Positions 25,401-33,627 of a DNA stretch of 64,000 nucleotides are shown here, piece by piece (positions within the stretch are counted from its first letter, which is position 1; each line of letters begins with the position of its first letter). The position numbers were made by a program, and so were the translations under genes. The stretch is from Gammaproteobacteria bacterium (lineage in GTDB: Bacteria > Pseudomonadota > Gammaproteobacteria > Pseudomonadales > Azotimanducaceae). The stretch spans positions 1-64,000 of the forward strand of contig REEU01000191.1 in the NCBI GenBank assembly GCA_007694905.1, in the 5' to 3' direction. Under the pieces are notes generated by a model that worked only from the letters and a program-made list of their open reading frames with translations, was not told where the DNA came from and did not search any database.

Positions 25401-25979
25401 ATGGATAGAGTCATGAGTTTCGGTCGTCTGCGAGCGCTTGCCCCTGCATTCATGCTTCACTCACTGGCGGCGTGCTCTCCCGATAGCCGATTCGAAGTTG
25501 ACGCGTGCATCACGCAGGAGAGATTTTTTGCTCACTACGGTGTCTATCTGGAGGAACTACGCGATCCTCGCTTGGAGCCACGGTCGTCCCCTGACGAAGT
25601 GGTCTCGGCTACTGTTCGTGGGCAGACAAATTGCCCCCACGAGTCGGTTACCGTCTTGGAGCAGAAAGCAGCGACGCACGCACAGAAGTTCGAAGCAAGG
25701 TTGCGTTGTCGAGGTAGTGGATACTCCTATGAGTCAGGTTTCGAGGCCAGTGGCGGTTACAGCGGCGGTTACTTTCGTGGACTCCGGGGATCGGACTTCG
25801 AAGGCGTCTCCCTTAGTCGTGGCTACCATAGGGTTGACGACGGCAGCGTAGATCGGATTTTGTTCATGAGCATAGATCCGTTCGAGGGCGGGGCGATCCA
25901 AACCCGCGTGGTTTTCAAATATGCCGACTTCAAGCAAAGGGTGTGCGCAGGTTCGGAGCAGACCTGGCAGGGCGCGTAG
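25401..25979 (+). CDS. lipoprotein, copy B of a tandem pair
   Basis: From ATG 25401 the protein has 192 residues and the same lipobox (FMLHSLAACSPDSRFE) and layout as the copy at 24339-24887, including DACIT, RLRCRGSG, a Gly-rich loop that is slightly expanded (SGGYSGGYFRG) and RVCAG near the end. It runs about 10 residues past the copy A stop. It has no intact FnIII partner, only the 26-codon remnant just upstream. Family and role unknown. Confidence 0.68.
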   Translation: MDRVMSFGRLRALAPAFMLHSLAACSPDSRFEVDACITQERFFAHYGVYLEELRDPRLEPRSSPDEVVSATVRGQTNCPHESVTVLEQKAATHAQKFEARLRCRGSGYSYESGFEASGGYSGGYFRGLRGSDFEGVSLSRGYHRVDDGSVDRILFMSIDPFEGGAIQTRVVFKYADFKQRVCAGSEQTWQGA

Positions 25980-25989
25980 ATATCGGATG

Positions 25990-26300
25990 GGCGAAAGGGA
26001 TCACGAGCGATTGCTGCGGGTCCCCAGCACGATGGGTGGCTCGCCTGCCCGCGGGGTATGCCATTAGTGCGAATCCCGATCGCTGTAGCGCTGCTCAATC
26101 GGCGCATCCGCTCGATCGCCATAGGTCTCCTTCTACAGAGCCTTAAGGCGCGGCACCTCATCCACCGGGGCGCGGTGGTGCGAGACTTCGTACATGCGCC
26201 GGTCGAGTAGCCCCTCTGACCCGGCCTCCTGGTAGCGGTCGATAGAACGCCGAAAAGTTGGTTCACTGACCCCGGGCAGCCGGGGTTGCCTCCTGCGGAA
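25990..26300 (-). pseudogene. ISNCY-type transposase fragment, copy B
   Basis: On the minus strand from about 26300 the frame reads LPGVSEPTFRRSIDRYQEAG, then SEGLLDRRMYEVSHHRAPVD, matching the helix-turn-helix part of copy A at about two thirds of positions. A stop codon (near 26133) interrupts it, and the rest is decayed. It shows the ISNCY piece was present before the tandem duplication. Confidence 0.55.
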
Positions 26301-26342
26301 ACTAATGGCATTGTTTGTGTCATTATATGGGGGGATTGCTTG

Positions 26343-27353
26343 ATGGATGTCTTGCGCACACCGGATGAGCGTTTCGAGGGTCTGGCTGGGTTCACCTTCG
26401 CGCCGCATTACACCGAGGTCGACAGCGGTGCCGGGCCGATGCTCAGGATTCACCATCTCGATGAGGGACCCCGTGACGGTGAGGTCCTGCTATGCATGCA
26501 TGGCCAGCCCACCTGGTGCTACCTCTACCGCAAGATGATCCCCATCCTGACCGGGGCCGGCTATCGCGTCATCGTGCCCGACCTGGTGGGATTCGGCCGC
26601 TCGGACAAGCCCGCTGCGCAGGATGATTACACCTACGCACGCCACGTGCAGTGGATGCGCGCCTGGCTGGACGCGCAGGGTCTAGATCGAATCACGTTGA
26701 TCTGCCAGGACTGGGGCGGCTTGATCGGCCTGCGGCTGGTGGCGGCCAGCCCGGAACGATTCGCAAGGGTCGTTGTCGCCAACACCGGATTGCCGGACGC
26801 CGAAGGCCTCACGCCCGACATGGCGGCGCCTATGCGCAAGCTGCTGGCTTCCGTACCCGTGGTCACTGTCGACGAACTGGGCAGCAAGTTCCTGGACGGC
26901 GGCGGCGCCCCGGGATTCTTCTATTGGATCAAGTTTGCCGCCGAGCAGCCGGACTTCAAGGTCGGCACCCTGGTGCAGTTCAGTGCTGCGGGCTCCCTCG
27001 GTGAAGCTGAGATTGCGGCCTATGATGCGCCGTTTCCTGACGAGCGCTACATGGCGGGCGCACGTCGGTTTCCGAGCCTGGTGCCGATTTTCCCTGATGA
27101 TCCGGAGATTCCTGCGCAGCAGGCGGCCTGGGAGGTGCTGCGGAACCTCGATGCGCCCTTCCTGACGGCGTTTTCGGATGGTGACCCGGTCACGACCGGG
27201 GGCCATGAGCGGTTTCAGCGGGAGGTGCCCGGCGCGCGGGGGCAGAACCATGTCACGATTCAGGGCGGAGGCCACTTTCTGCAGGAGGATCAGCCGGAGG
27301 CGTTCGCCGCCGCCATCATCAAATTCTTACAGGACAATCCGCTTCGGCACTGA
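26343..27353 (+). CDS. haloalkane dehalogenase (alpha/beta hydrolase)
   Basis: The 336-residue protein has the oxyanion HGQPTW motif (His53-Gly54), the nucleophile elbow ICQDWGG with Asp123 followed by halide-binding Trp124, a candidate acid in FSDGDPVT (about 278-283) and the catalytic His311 in GGGHFLQED. The QDWGG elbow and spacing fit haloalkane dehalogenases of the DhlA-like subfamily, which hydrolyse carbon-halogen bonds to alcohols. ATG 26343 gives the family N-terminus; the frame extends 19 codons further into the IS remnant. First gene of a plus-strand catabolic cluster. Confidence 0.85.
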   Translation: MDVLRTPDERFEGLAGFTFAPHYTEVDSGAGPMLRIHHLDEGPRDGEVLLCMHGQPTWCYLYRKMIPILTGAGYRVIVPDLVGFGRSDKPAAQDDYTYARHVQWMRAWLDAQGLDRITLICQDWGGLIGLRLVAASPERFARVVVANTGLPDAEGLTPDMAAPMRKLLASVPVVTVDELGSKFLDGGGAPGFFYWIKFAAEQPDFKVGTLVQFSAAGSLGEAEIAAYDAPFPDERYMAGARRFPSLVPIFPDDPEIPAQQAAWEVLRNLDAPFLTAFSDGDPVTTGGHERFQREVPGARGQNHVTIQGGGHFLQEDQPEAFAAAIIKFLQDNPLRH

Positions 27354-27376
27354 TCGTAGCGGTTGGGGGAGGGGCA

Positions 27377-29038
27377 ATGCGTAGGTGGCACATCGTGGTC
27401 GCCGTGATCGTGGCCGTGCTTGGCCTGGGCGCTTGGCTGGCGGATCGTTACTGGATCTATCTGCCCGGTCTGATCACGGACTGGCGCAGTCCCATCGGTG
27501 AGCATCAGCCCATCGCCTGGGATCAGGGCCCCACCGAGGCGCAGCAGCCGCCCAGCGAGCGGCCGCCCAATGTCGTCTTCATCCTTGCCGATGACATGGG
27601 CTTCAACGACATCACGTTCTACGGCGGAGGCGTCGGCGGTGGCACGGTTCCGACGCCGAACATCGACGCCATCGCGGCCGCGGGTGTGCACTTCACTCAG
27701 GGCTATGCCGCCCACGGGACCTGCGCACCTTCGCGCGCAGCGCTGATGACCGGACGCTACGGCACCCGCTTCGGGTTCGAGTTCACGCCGACGCCGAACA
27801 TGATGACGCCCATCGTCCGGCGCCTGCACAACAGCAACCCCAACAACATTCATCCGGTCTTCGAGCCGAACGACCATGGGGATGCGGCGGGCCTGCCTTT
27901 CGAACAGATGGGTGTCCCCCAGAGCGAGATTACGCTCGCGGACCTGCTGACGGCGCAGGGCTACCACAGCATCCATATCGGCAAGTGGCATCTCGGACAC
28001 ACCCACGGCTCCGCACCCATCGACCAGGGCTTCGCCGAGAGCCTCAACATGGCCAGCGGCCTCTATCTGCCTGAGGATCATCCGGACGTCGTCAATTCGA
28101 AACAGGATTTCGATCCCATCGACCGCTTCCTGTGGGCCAACCTGCGCCACGCAGTGAACTGGAACGAGGGCCCACGCTTCCGGCCGGATGGTTATCTGAC
28201 GGACTACTTCACCGATGCGGCCGTGGATGCCATCGCAGCCAATCGCCACCGGCCTTTCTTTCTTTATCTGGCCCACTGGGCACCGCATACGCCGCTGCAG
28301 GCCCTGCGCTCCGACTACGAAGCGTTGGCGCACATCGACAACCACACCGAGCGCGTCTACGGCGCCATGATGCTCGCCCTCGACCGCGGCGTGGGCCGGG
28401 TGCTGGACGCGCTGCGTGAGCACGGCCTTGCGGAAAACACGCTGGTGATCTTCACGTCTGACAACGGTGGGGCGGGGTATCTGGGCCTGCCGGACGTGAA
28501 CGCGCCCTTCCGCGGCTGGAAGATCACGTTCTTCGAGGGTGGTATCCACGTGCCTTTCTTTATGCGCTGGCCAGCGGCCATTCCGGCCGGGAGTGAGTTT
28601 CAGCGGCCCGTTCACCATTTCGACATCTATGCGACCGCAGCGGCTGCAGCGGGCGCGGCCATGCCCGAGGATCGGGTCACCGATGGCGTGGATCTGCTGC
28701 CCTTCATCCTCGGCGATCAGGAGGGCAATCCCCACGAAGCGCTGTTCTGGCGTGCGGGCCACTACCAGGTGGTGCTGGCAGACGGCTGGAAGCTGCAGCG
28801 GGCGGCCCGTCCGGAGCGCACCTGGCTGTTTCATCTCGACACGGATCCCACCGAGCAGCGGGACCTGTCCGGTGACCGACCGGACAAGGTTGCAGAACTC
28901 GGTCGTCTCCTCGACGCCCACAATGCCGCGCAAGCGGAGCCCTTGTGGCCAGCCTCCGGTGAGCTGCCGGTGCTGATCGACAAGCACCTTGCCGAGCCGC
29001 AGCTGCCCGAGGACGAGTACGTCTACGTGCCCAATTGA
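27377..29038 (+). CDS. sulfatase (arylsulfatase family), first
   Basis: The 553-residue protein has an N-terminal membrane helix or signal (residues 5-22) and then the type I sulfatase fold: FILADDMGFND with metal-binding Asp72-Asp73, the formylglycine signature CAPSRAALMTG with Cys116, and HIGKWHLGH. The Cys must be converted to formylglycine by a maturase, which is not encoded in this window. It hydrolyses sulfate esters in the periplasm. It lies 23 nt after the dehalogenase. Substrate unknown. Confidence 0.9.
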   Translation: MRRWHIVVAVIVAVLGLGAWLADRYWIYLPGLITDWRSPIGEHQPIAWDQGPTEAQQPPSERPPNVVFILADDMGFNDITFYGGGVGGGTVPTPNIDAIAAAGVHFTQGYAAHGTCAPSRAALMTGRYGTRFGFEFTPTPNMMTPIVRRLHNSNPNNIHPVFEPNDHGDAAGLPFEQMGVPQSEITLADLLTAQGYHSIHIGKWHLGHTHGSAPIDQGFAESLNMASGLYLPEDHPDVVNSKQDFDPIDRFLWANLRHAVNWNEGPRFRPDGYLTDYFTDAAVDAIAANRHRPFFLYLAHWAPHTPLQALRSDYEALAHIDNHTERVYGAMMLALDRGVGRVLDALREHGLAENTLVIFTSDNGGAGYLGLPDVNAPFRGWKITFFEGGIHVPFFMRWPAAIPAGSEFQRPVHHFDIYATAAAAAGAAMPEDRVTDGVDLLPFILGDQEGNPHEALFWRAGHYQVVLADGWKLQRAARPERTWLFHLDTDPTEQRDLSGDRPDKVAELGRLLDAHNAAQAEPLWPASGELPVLIDKHLAEPQLPEDEYVYVPN

Positions 29039-29093
29039 CAGGACGCGGCCTCATGCCTGACGCCTCGACGACCATCGAAGGGACCACACCGCC

Positions 29094-30167
29094 ATGAAAC
29101 GGGCGCTGATGGTGGCAGGACTGTGCGTGGCCGTGCTGGCTGCTGCAGGGTGGCTGTTCCGTGCGGAACTGGCCACCGCCGCATTTGCGCGTGCCGTTGG
29201 CGCGGCCATGACTGCGGATCGAATCGCCGATCTCCCGGCTGGACTGCACCTGTTCGTCTGCGGCGCCGGCTCGCCACTGCCCGATCCCATCCGCTCCGGT
29301 CCCTGTCTGGCCGTGATCGCCGGCGACCGGCTCTTCGTTGTGGATGCGGGCAGCGGTGGCGCCCGCAACATGCAGCGACTCGGCATGTCGCCCGGGCGCA
29401 TCGAAGCGCTGTTCGTCACGCACTTTCACTCCGATCACATCGATGGTCTCGGTGAGATGGCCATGCTGCGCTGGACGAACGGGGGCTGGAACACGCCGCT
29501 GCCGGTTCATGCGCCCGCAGGCATCGAGCGGGTCGTGGACGGCTTCAATCGTGCCTACAGTCAGGACTTCTACTATCGGGTCGCCCATCACGGCCGTGAC
29601 GTCGTTCCCCCCGGCGGTGCCGGCATGGAGGCGCAACCTTTTGCCATGCCGGAAGCGGGCCGGCCGCAGGTGGTCTGGGAGGAGGACGACATCACGGTCA
29701 CGGCGTTCCGGGTGGCCCATCATCCCGTCGAACCCGCGGTGGGCTACCGATTCGACTATGGTGGTCGCAGCCTGGTCATCAGCGGCGATACCATCGCGGT
29801 GGCGGAACTCGTCGAGATCTCACGCGGCGTGGATCTGCTCGCGCACGAGGCGCTGGCATCCGATCTGGTGGGGATCATGGAGGATGCGGCCCGCGCCGCG
29901 GGCCAGGACCGCCTGGCGAAGATTCTGTTCGACATTCCCGATTATCATGCGACCCCGGTGGAGGCGGCGGAGATTGCTGCGGCGGCCGGTGTGGGCGCGC
30001 TGCTGCTCTACCACATTGTGCCGCCGTTGCCGCTGCCCGGTCTCGAGACGGCGTTCCTGCGCGGCGTGAGTGAGGTCTATTCGGGGCCGGTCACGGTGGC
30101 CCGGGACGGGACGCTGGTGTCAATGCCGCTGGATTCGAACCGGATTCAGCACGGTCGGCTTCGTTGA
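29094..30167 (+). CDS. exported metallo-beta-lactamase-fold hydrolase
   Basis: The 357-residue protein has a signal peptide or membrane anchor (residues 4-22) and the metallo-hydrolase motif THFHSDHIDG (His110, His112, Asp114, His115), with later metal ligands in VAHHPVEPAVG and ISGDTIA. It resembles AtsA/RNase Z-type arylsulfatase-like hydrolases. Lying between two sulfatases, it may cleave a related ester. Start ATG 29094. Confidence 0.85.
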   Translation: MKRALMVAGLCVAVLAAAGWLFRAELATAAFARAVGAAMTADRIADLPAGLHLFVCGAGSPLPDPIRSGPCLAVIAGDRLFVVDAGSGGARNMQRLGMSPGRIEALFVTHFHSDHIDGLGEMAMLRWTNGGWNTPLPVHAPAGIERVVDGFNRAYSQDFYYRVAHHGRDVVPPGGAGMEAQPFAMPEAGRPQVVWEEDDITVTAFRVAHHPVEPAVGYRFDYGGRSLVISGDTIAVAELVEISRGVDLLAHEALASDLVGIMEDAARAAGQDRLAKILFDIPDYHATPVEAAEIAAAAGVGALLLYHIVPPLPLPGLETAFLRGVSEVYSGPVTVARDGTLVSMPLDSNRIQHGRLR

Positions 30168-30179
30168 AGGGCAGGGTGC

Positions 30180-30797
30180 ATGCTGGATGACGACAGTGAA
30201 CGCGACGAGGGCTCGGCGGTGACGACCGATGGCCGGCTGAATCGAAGCATTCGTACCAAGGCGGCCATCGCAGCGGCATTCGTCGCTCTGGTGGACGAAG
30301 GCCATCTCTCGCCCACCAGTCAGGATGTGGCGGAACGTGCCGGAGTGGGTCATCGCACCGTGTTCAGGCACTTCCAGGACATGGAGTCCCTGTACGGTTC
30401 GATCCATGATGCGATCGCAGAGCGGGCGCAACCCTTTCTGCTCGGCACCCAGTTCAAGGGGTCCATCGAGAATCGCATCCGTCAGCTCGTCAAGCAGCGT
30501 ACGCGCTTCCATGTGCGCATCACCCAATTCCGCCGGGCGCTGAGCTCACGCTACTGGAGTTCGCCAACCCTGCAGGAATTCGTGCACAAGGACCAGGCCA
30601 TGCTACGGGCGCTGACCCGTGACGCGCTGCCGGAGAGCCGTGACCTGGCGGCCGTGGATTTCGAGCTGCTCGAACTGCTGCTCTCCTTCGAATCCTGGGC
30701 GCGACTGCGGGAGTTGCAGGAGCTGTCCGAGCGCAGGGCACGGGAGGTCATCGAGCGGGGCGTGCGCAGGCTGCTTCTGCCGGAGGACAAGTCGTGA
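30180..30797 (+). CDS. TetR-family transcriptional regulator
   Basis: The 205-residue protein has a helix-turn-helix at about residues 28-72 (TKAAIAAAFVALVDEGHL, then SQDVAERAGVGHRTVFRHF), typical of TetR, and a variable helical ligand domain. It sits inside the catabolic operon, 12 nt after the metallo-hydrolase and overlapping the second sulfatase as GTGA, so it likely autoregulates the cluster in response to a substrate or product. No operator was identified with confidence. Confidence 0.88.
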   Translation: MLDDDSERDEGSAVTTDGRLNRSIRTKAAIAAAFVALVDEGHLSPTSQDVAERAGVGHRTVFRHFQDMESLYGSIHDAIAERAQPFLLGTQFKGSIENRIRQLVKQRTRFHVRITQFRRALSSRYWSSPTLQEFVHKDQAMLRALTRDALPESRDLAAVDFELLELLLSFESWARLRELQELSERRAREVIERGVRRLLLPEDKS

Positions 30798-32575
30798 CCT
30801 GGCGTATTCAGCGCGCCTGCCTGCTGACTCTGTTCGGTCTGCTGCCGCTGCTTACAGAGGCCCAAACGCCGCCGAACATCGTGATTCTCCTGGCCGATGA
30901 CGTCGGGTTCAGTGACTTCGGTGCCTACGGCAGCGAGGTCTCGACGCCGAACATCGACGCGCTGGCAGCGGCCGGGATGCAGTTCGCGAACTTCCACGTC
31001 TCGCCCAACTGTGCGCCGACCCGGGCCATGCTGCTCACCGGCGTCTCCAACCATCGGGCCGGCCTCGGCAACATCCCGGAGACGGTACCGCCAGAGCAGC
31101 GGGGGCACCCGTCCTATCTCGGCCGCCTCCGAGACGACGTGGTGACCATCGCGAGCATGCTCAGGGCTGCGGGCTACCGGACCTATGTCACCGGCAAGTG
31201 GCACCTCGGGCACGAAGCGGGCGCACTGCCGGATGCGCGTGGCTTCGACCGCTCCTTCGTCCTGGACGCCTCCGGCGCCGACAATTGGGAACAGCGCAGC
31301 TATCTGCCTTACTATGCTTACGCACCCTGGTTCGAAGACGGACGGCCCGGGACGCTGCCCGACGACTTCTATTCCTCCGAGTTCGTCATCGATCAGATGA
31401 TCGATTACATCGATGGCGAGGCAGGCAGCGGTCGTCCTTTCTTCGCCTACGTGAACTTCCAGGCGATACACATTCCCGTGCAGGCTCCGCGCGAGTTCAC
31501 CGAGCGCTACATCGGCGTCTACGAACAGGGCTGGGATGTCCTACGAGAGGCACGGTTCCGGGGTGTCATGGAGCGCGGCCTACTGCCGCCGGATACGGTT
31601 CTCGGACCGATGCCCGAGGGCCTGCGTTCGTGGAACAGCCTGGATGCGGAGAGTCAGCGCTACGCGGCGAAAGCTATGGCGGTGAACGCTGGCATGCTCG
31701 AAGCCATGGATCTCCACATTGGTCGGCTCAAAGCGCACCTGAAGTCCACCGGTGAATACGAGCGAACGCTGTTCGTGGTGCTGTCGGACAACGGGCCGGA
31801 GCCGAACCAGCCCCTCGACGTGCCCCTGCTGCGCCTGTGGCTGCGCGCGGTGGGCTACAGCACGGACTACGAGACCCTGGGCGAACGCGGCTCCTACGTG
31901 GCCATTGGTCCCGAGTTCGCCAGCGCAGCGGCAGCACCAGGTGCGTTTTTCAAGTTTCACGCCGGGGAAGGCGGCATTCGCGTACCCCTCATCATTGCAG
32001 GCCCAGACATCGAGCCAGGCGTTACGCAGGCCTTCTCCTTCGTCACCGACCTGGTGCCGAGCCTGCTTGATCTGGTGGGCCTGCCAAGGCCGGCGAGCGT
32101 CGATGGTGTGCCGGTACAGTCCTTTTCCGGACGCTCGTTGGCGCCTCTGCTGCACGGTGAAGTGGAGGCGGTCTACGGACCGGAAGATGTCGCGGCCATG
32201 GAAGTCGGCGGCAACGTCGCCCTGTTCCGCGGAGATTATAAGCTGGTCCGGAACATGCCGCCTTACGGCGACGGTTCCTGGCAGCTCTACGATATTTCCC
32301 GGGATCCCGGAGAGACCCGCGACCTGTCCGCTTCCGAACCGGACCTGAAGCGGACACTTCGCTCGGCTTACGAAGCGTACGCGGAGCGTGAGGGTGTGCT
32401 GGAACTGCCGGCGGGCTACGACCCCATGGTGCAGATGACCCGTGCGACGCGGCAGCGCCTGCTGGCCCACAACTGGCCATGGCTCCTCGGTGTGCCCGCG
32501 GCAGGCATTGTGATGCTCGCGCCCGGTTGGCGCCTGTTGCGCCGCCGCTCACGTCAGAATCCGGAGGCTTTATGA
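30794..32575 (+). CDS. sulfatase, second, with C-terminal membrane anchor
   Basis: The 593-residue protein has a signal peptide (to about LLTEAQ), the metal motif LLADDVGFSD, the formylglycine signature CAPTRAMLLTG with Cys73, and TGKWHLGHE. It ends in a hydrophobic helix and basic tail (WLLGVPAAGIVMLAPGWRLL then RRRS), so it is probably anchored in the inner membrane facing the periplasm. The GTG start at 30794 overlaps the TetR stop; the stop overlaps the next ATG. It differs markedly from the first sulfatase, so substrates may differ. Confidence 0.88.
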   Translation: MTWRIQRACLLTLFGLLPLLTEAQTPPNIVILLADDVGFSDFGAYGSEVSTPNIDALAAAGMQFANFHVSPNCAPTRAMLLTGVSNHRAGLGNIPETVPPEQRGHPSYLGRLRDDVVTIASMLRAAGYRTYVTGKWHLGHEAGALPDARGFDRSFVLDASGADNWEQRSYLPYYAYAPWFEDGRPGTLPDDFYSSEFVIDQMIDYIDGEAGSGRPFFAYVNFQAIHIPVQAPREFTERYIGVYEQGWDVLREARFRGVMERGLLPPDTVLGPMPEGLRSWNSLDAESQRYAAKAMAVNAGMLEAMDLHIGRLKAHLKSTGEYERTLFVVLSDNGPEPNQPLDVPLLRLWLRAVGYSTDYETLGERGSYVAIGPEFASAAAAPGAFFKFHAGEGGIRVPLIIAGPDIEPGVTQAFSFVTDLVPSLLDLVGLPRPASVDGVPVQSFSGRSLAPLLHGEVEAVYGPEDVAAMEVGGNVALFRGDYKLVRNMPPYGDGSWQLYDISRDPGETRDLSASEPDLKRTLRSAYEAYAEREGVLELPAGYDPMVQMTRATRQRLLAHNWPWLLGVPAAGIVMLAPGWRLLRRRSRQNPEAL

Positions 32576-33606
32576 GTAAGCGCAAGTCCGTCCGCCTGAA
32601 GGGCGCGCCAGGATCGCCTTATACCCGCAAAATGCTGGCGCTGCTGCGTTATCGCCGCATTCCGTACGAGTTTCTGATCGGCAATCAGGCCGACGACCTT
32701 GGGCTGCCGAAGCCCAAGGTGGAGCTGCTGCCCACGTTTTATTTGCCGAACGCGTCCGGTGAGATCGAGGCGGTGGTGGACTCCACGCCGCTGATTCGCC
32801 GCTTCGAGCGTGATCGACCGGACCGTTCTGTGATTCCTCCGGATCCGGCGCTGGCGTTCATCGATGCCCTGCTCGAGGACTATGCCGACGAGTGGCTCAC
32901 CAAGGCCATGTTCCACTATCGCTGGTGGTATGAGGCGGACATCGACAAGGCTGCCAGCATCCTGCCGCTGTGGCGCGATCCCTTCATGTCGCCGGAAACC
33001 CACGAGCGCATGCGGCAGTTCATTGCCGAGCGGCAGATCGCGCGGCTCTACGTGGTCGGCTCCAACGCGGTCACGGCTCCGGTCATCGAGGCGAGCTACG
33101 TCCGCTTTCTGGATCTGTTCGAGGCGTTGCTTCAGCGTCAGCCCTTCCTCATGGGTCAGCGCCCGGGTTCCGGCGACTTCGGCATCTATGCCCAGCTCAC
33201 GCAGCTCGCCAAATTCGATCCGACGCCCATGGCGCTGGCCCTCGAGCGTGCGCCCAGGGTCTGCGCCTGGGTGGATGCGGTGGACGATCTCTCCGGTCAT
33301 CCGGCGCCGGACAGTGGCTGGCTCGCAAACGCTTCGGCACGCGAGGTTCTAGGCGGGCTGCTGGCCGAAGTGGGGCGGGTCTACGTACCAGCGCTGCTGG
33401 CCAACGCCAAGGCCCTGGAGTCGGGGGAGAAGCAGTGGCACACCACCATCGACGGGCAGCGCTGGGAGCAGCCTACGTTTCCCTATCAGGTCAAGTGTCT
33501 GCAGAGCTTGCGCGAAGCGCACGCTGCTCTGGATGCGTCGGCGAAACGCACGGTTGCCGGGATCATCGACGGCACTGGCTGCGAAGCGCTGCTTAAGACC
33601 GGTTGA
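32572..33606 (+). CDS. glutathione S-transferase-like protein
   Basis: From ATG 32572 (overlap ATGA with the sulfatase) the 344-residue protein has a thioredoxin-fold N-terminus (KGAPGSPYTRKMLALLRYRR, then IPYEFL) with DSTPLIRRFE at the glutathione-binding position, and an all-alpha C-terminal domain (PFLMGQRPGSGDFGIYAQL). It is longer than a usual GST (about 210), with a roughly 100-residue C-terminal addition. It may help detoxify or channel intermediates of the dehalogenase/sulfatase pathway. Confidence 0.8.
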   Translation: MSKRKSVRLKGAPGSPYTRKMLALLRYRRIPYEFLIGNQADDLGLPKPKVELLPTFYLPNASGEIEAVVDSTPLIRRFERDRPDRSVIPPDPALAFIDALLEDYADEWLTKAMFHYRWWYEADIDKAASILPLWRDPFMSPETHERMRQFIAERQIARLYVVGSNAVTAPVIEASYVRFLDLFEALLQRQPFLMGQRPGSGDFGIYAQLTQLAKFDPTPMALALERAPRVCAWVDAVDDLSGHPAPDSGWLANASAREVLGGLLAEVGRVYVPALLANAKALESGEKQWHTTIDGQRWEQPTFPYQVKCLQSLREAHAALDASAKRTVAGIIDGTGCEALLKTG

Positions 33607-33627
33607 AGCGCTGTCAAAAGCGCTTTT
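33606..33627. terminator. hairpin terminator between convergent genes
   Basis: AAGCGCT and AGCGCTT form a 7-bp stem with a 6-nt loop, followed by further Ts on the plus strand. It starts on the last base of the GST gene and serves the convergent gene at 33614 on the other strand. Confidence 0.6.

Larger units (their letters stand above)
24216..26310 (+). repeat. diverged tandem duplication (FnIII gene end, lipoprotein, ISNCY remnant)
   Basis: Copy A runs from about 24216 to 25254 and copy B from about 25277 to 26310. Both contain, in order, the 3' end of the FnIII gene (LKQLFPG-x-CVDDP), a 40-50 bp spacer with a shared CCCAACGACAAT stretch, a lipoprotein gene and a reverse-strand ISNCY transposase fragment. 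The copies differ at perhaps a quarter to a third of positions, so the duplication is old. Copy B has lost nearly all of the FnIII gene. Confidence 0.7.

Noticed and set aside
22620-25979. Type VI or contact-dependent toxin system
   Set aside because: Only the toxin/immunity-like arrangement suggests it; no secretion genes, VgrG/PAAR or known toxin domain are visible, so it stays an inference in the findings.
27290-28987. 565-codon minus-strand frame opposite the first sulfatase
   Set aside because: High-GC antisense shadow; the opposite strand has a complete sulfatase with its catalytic signature.
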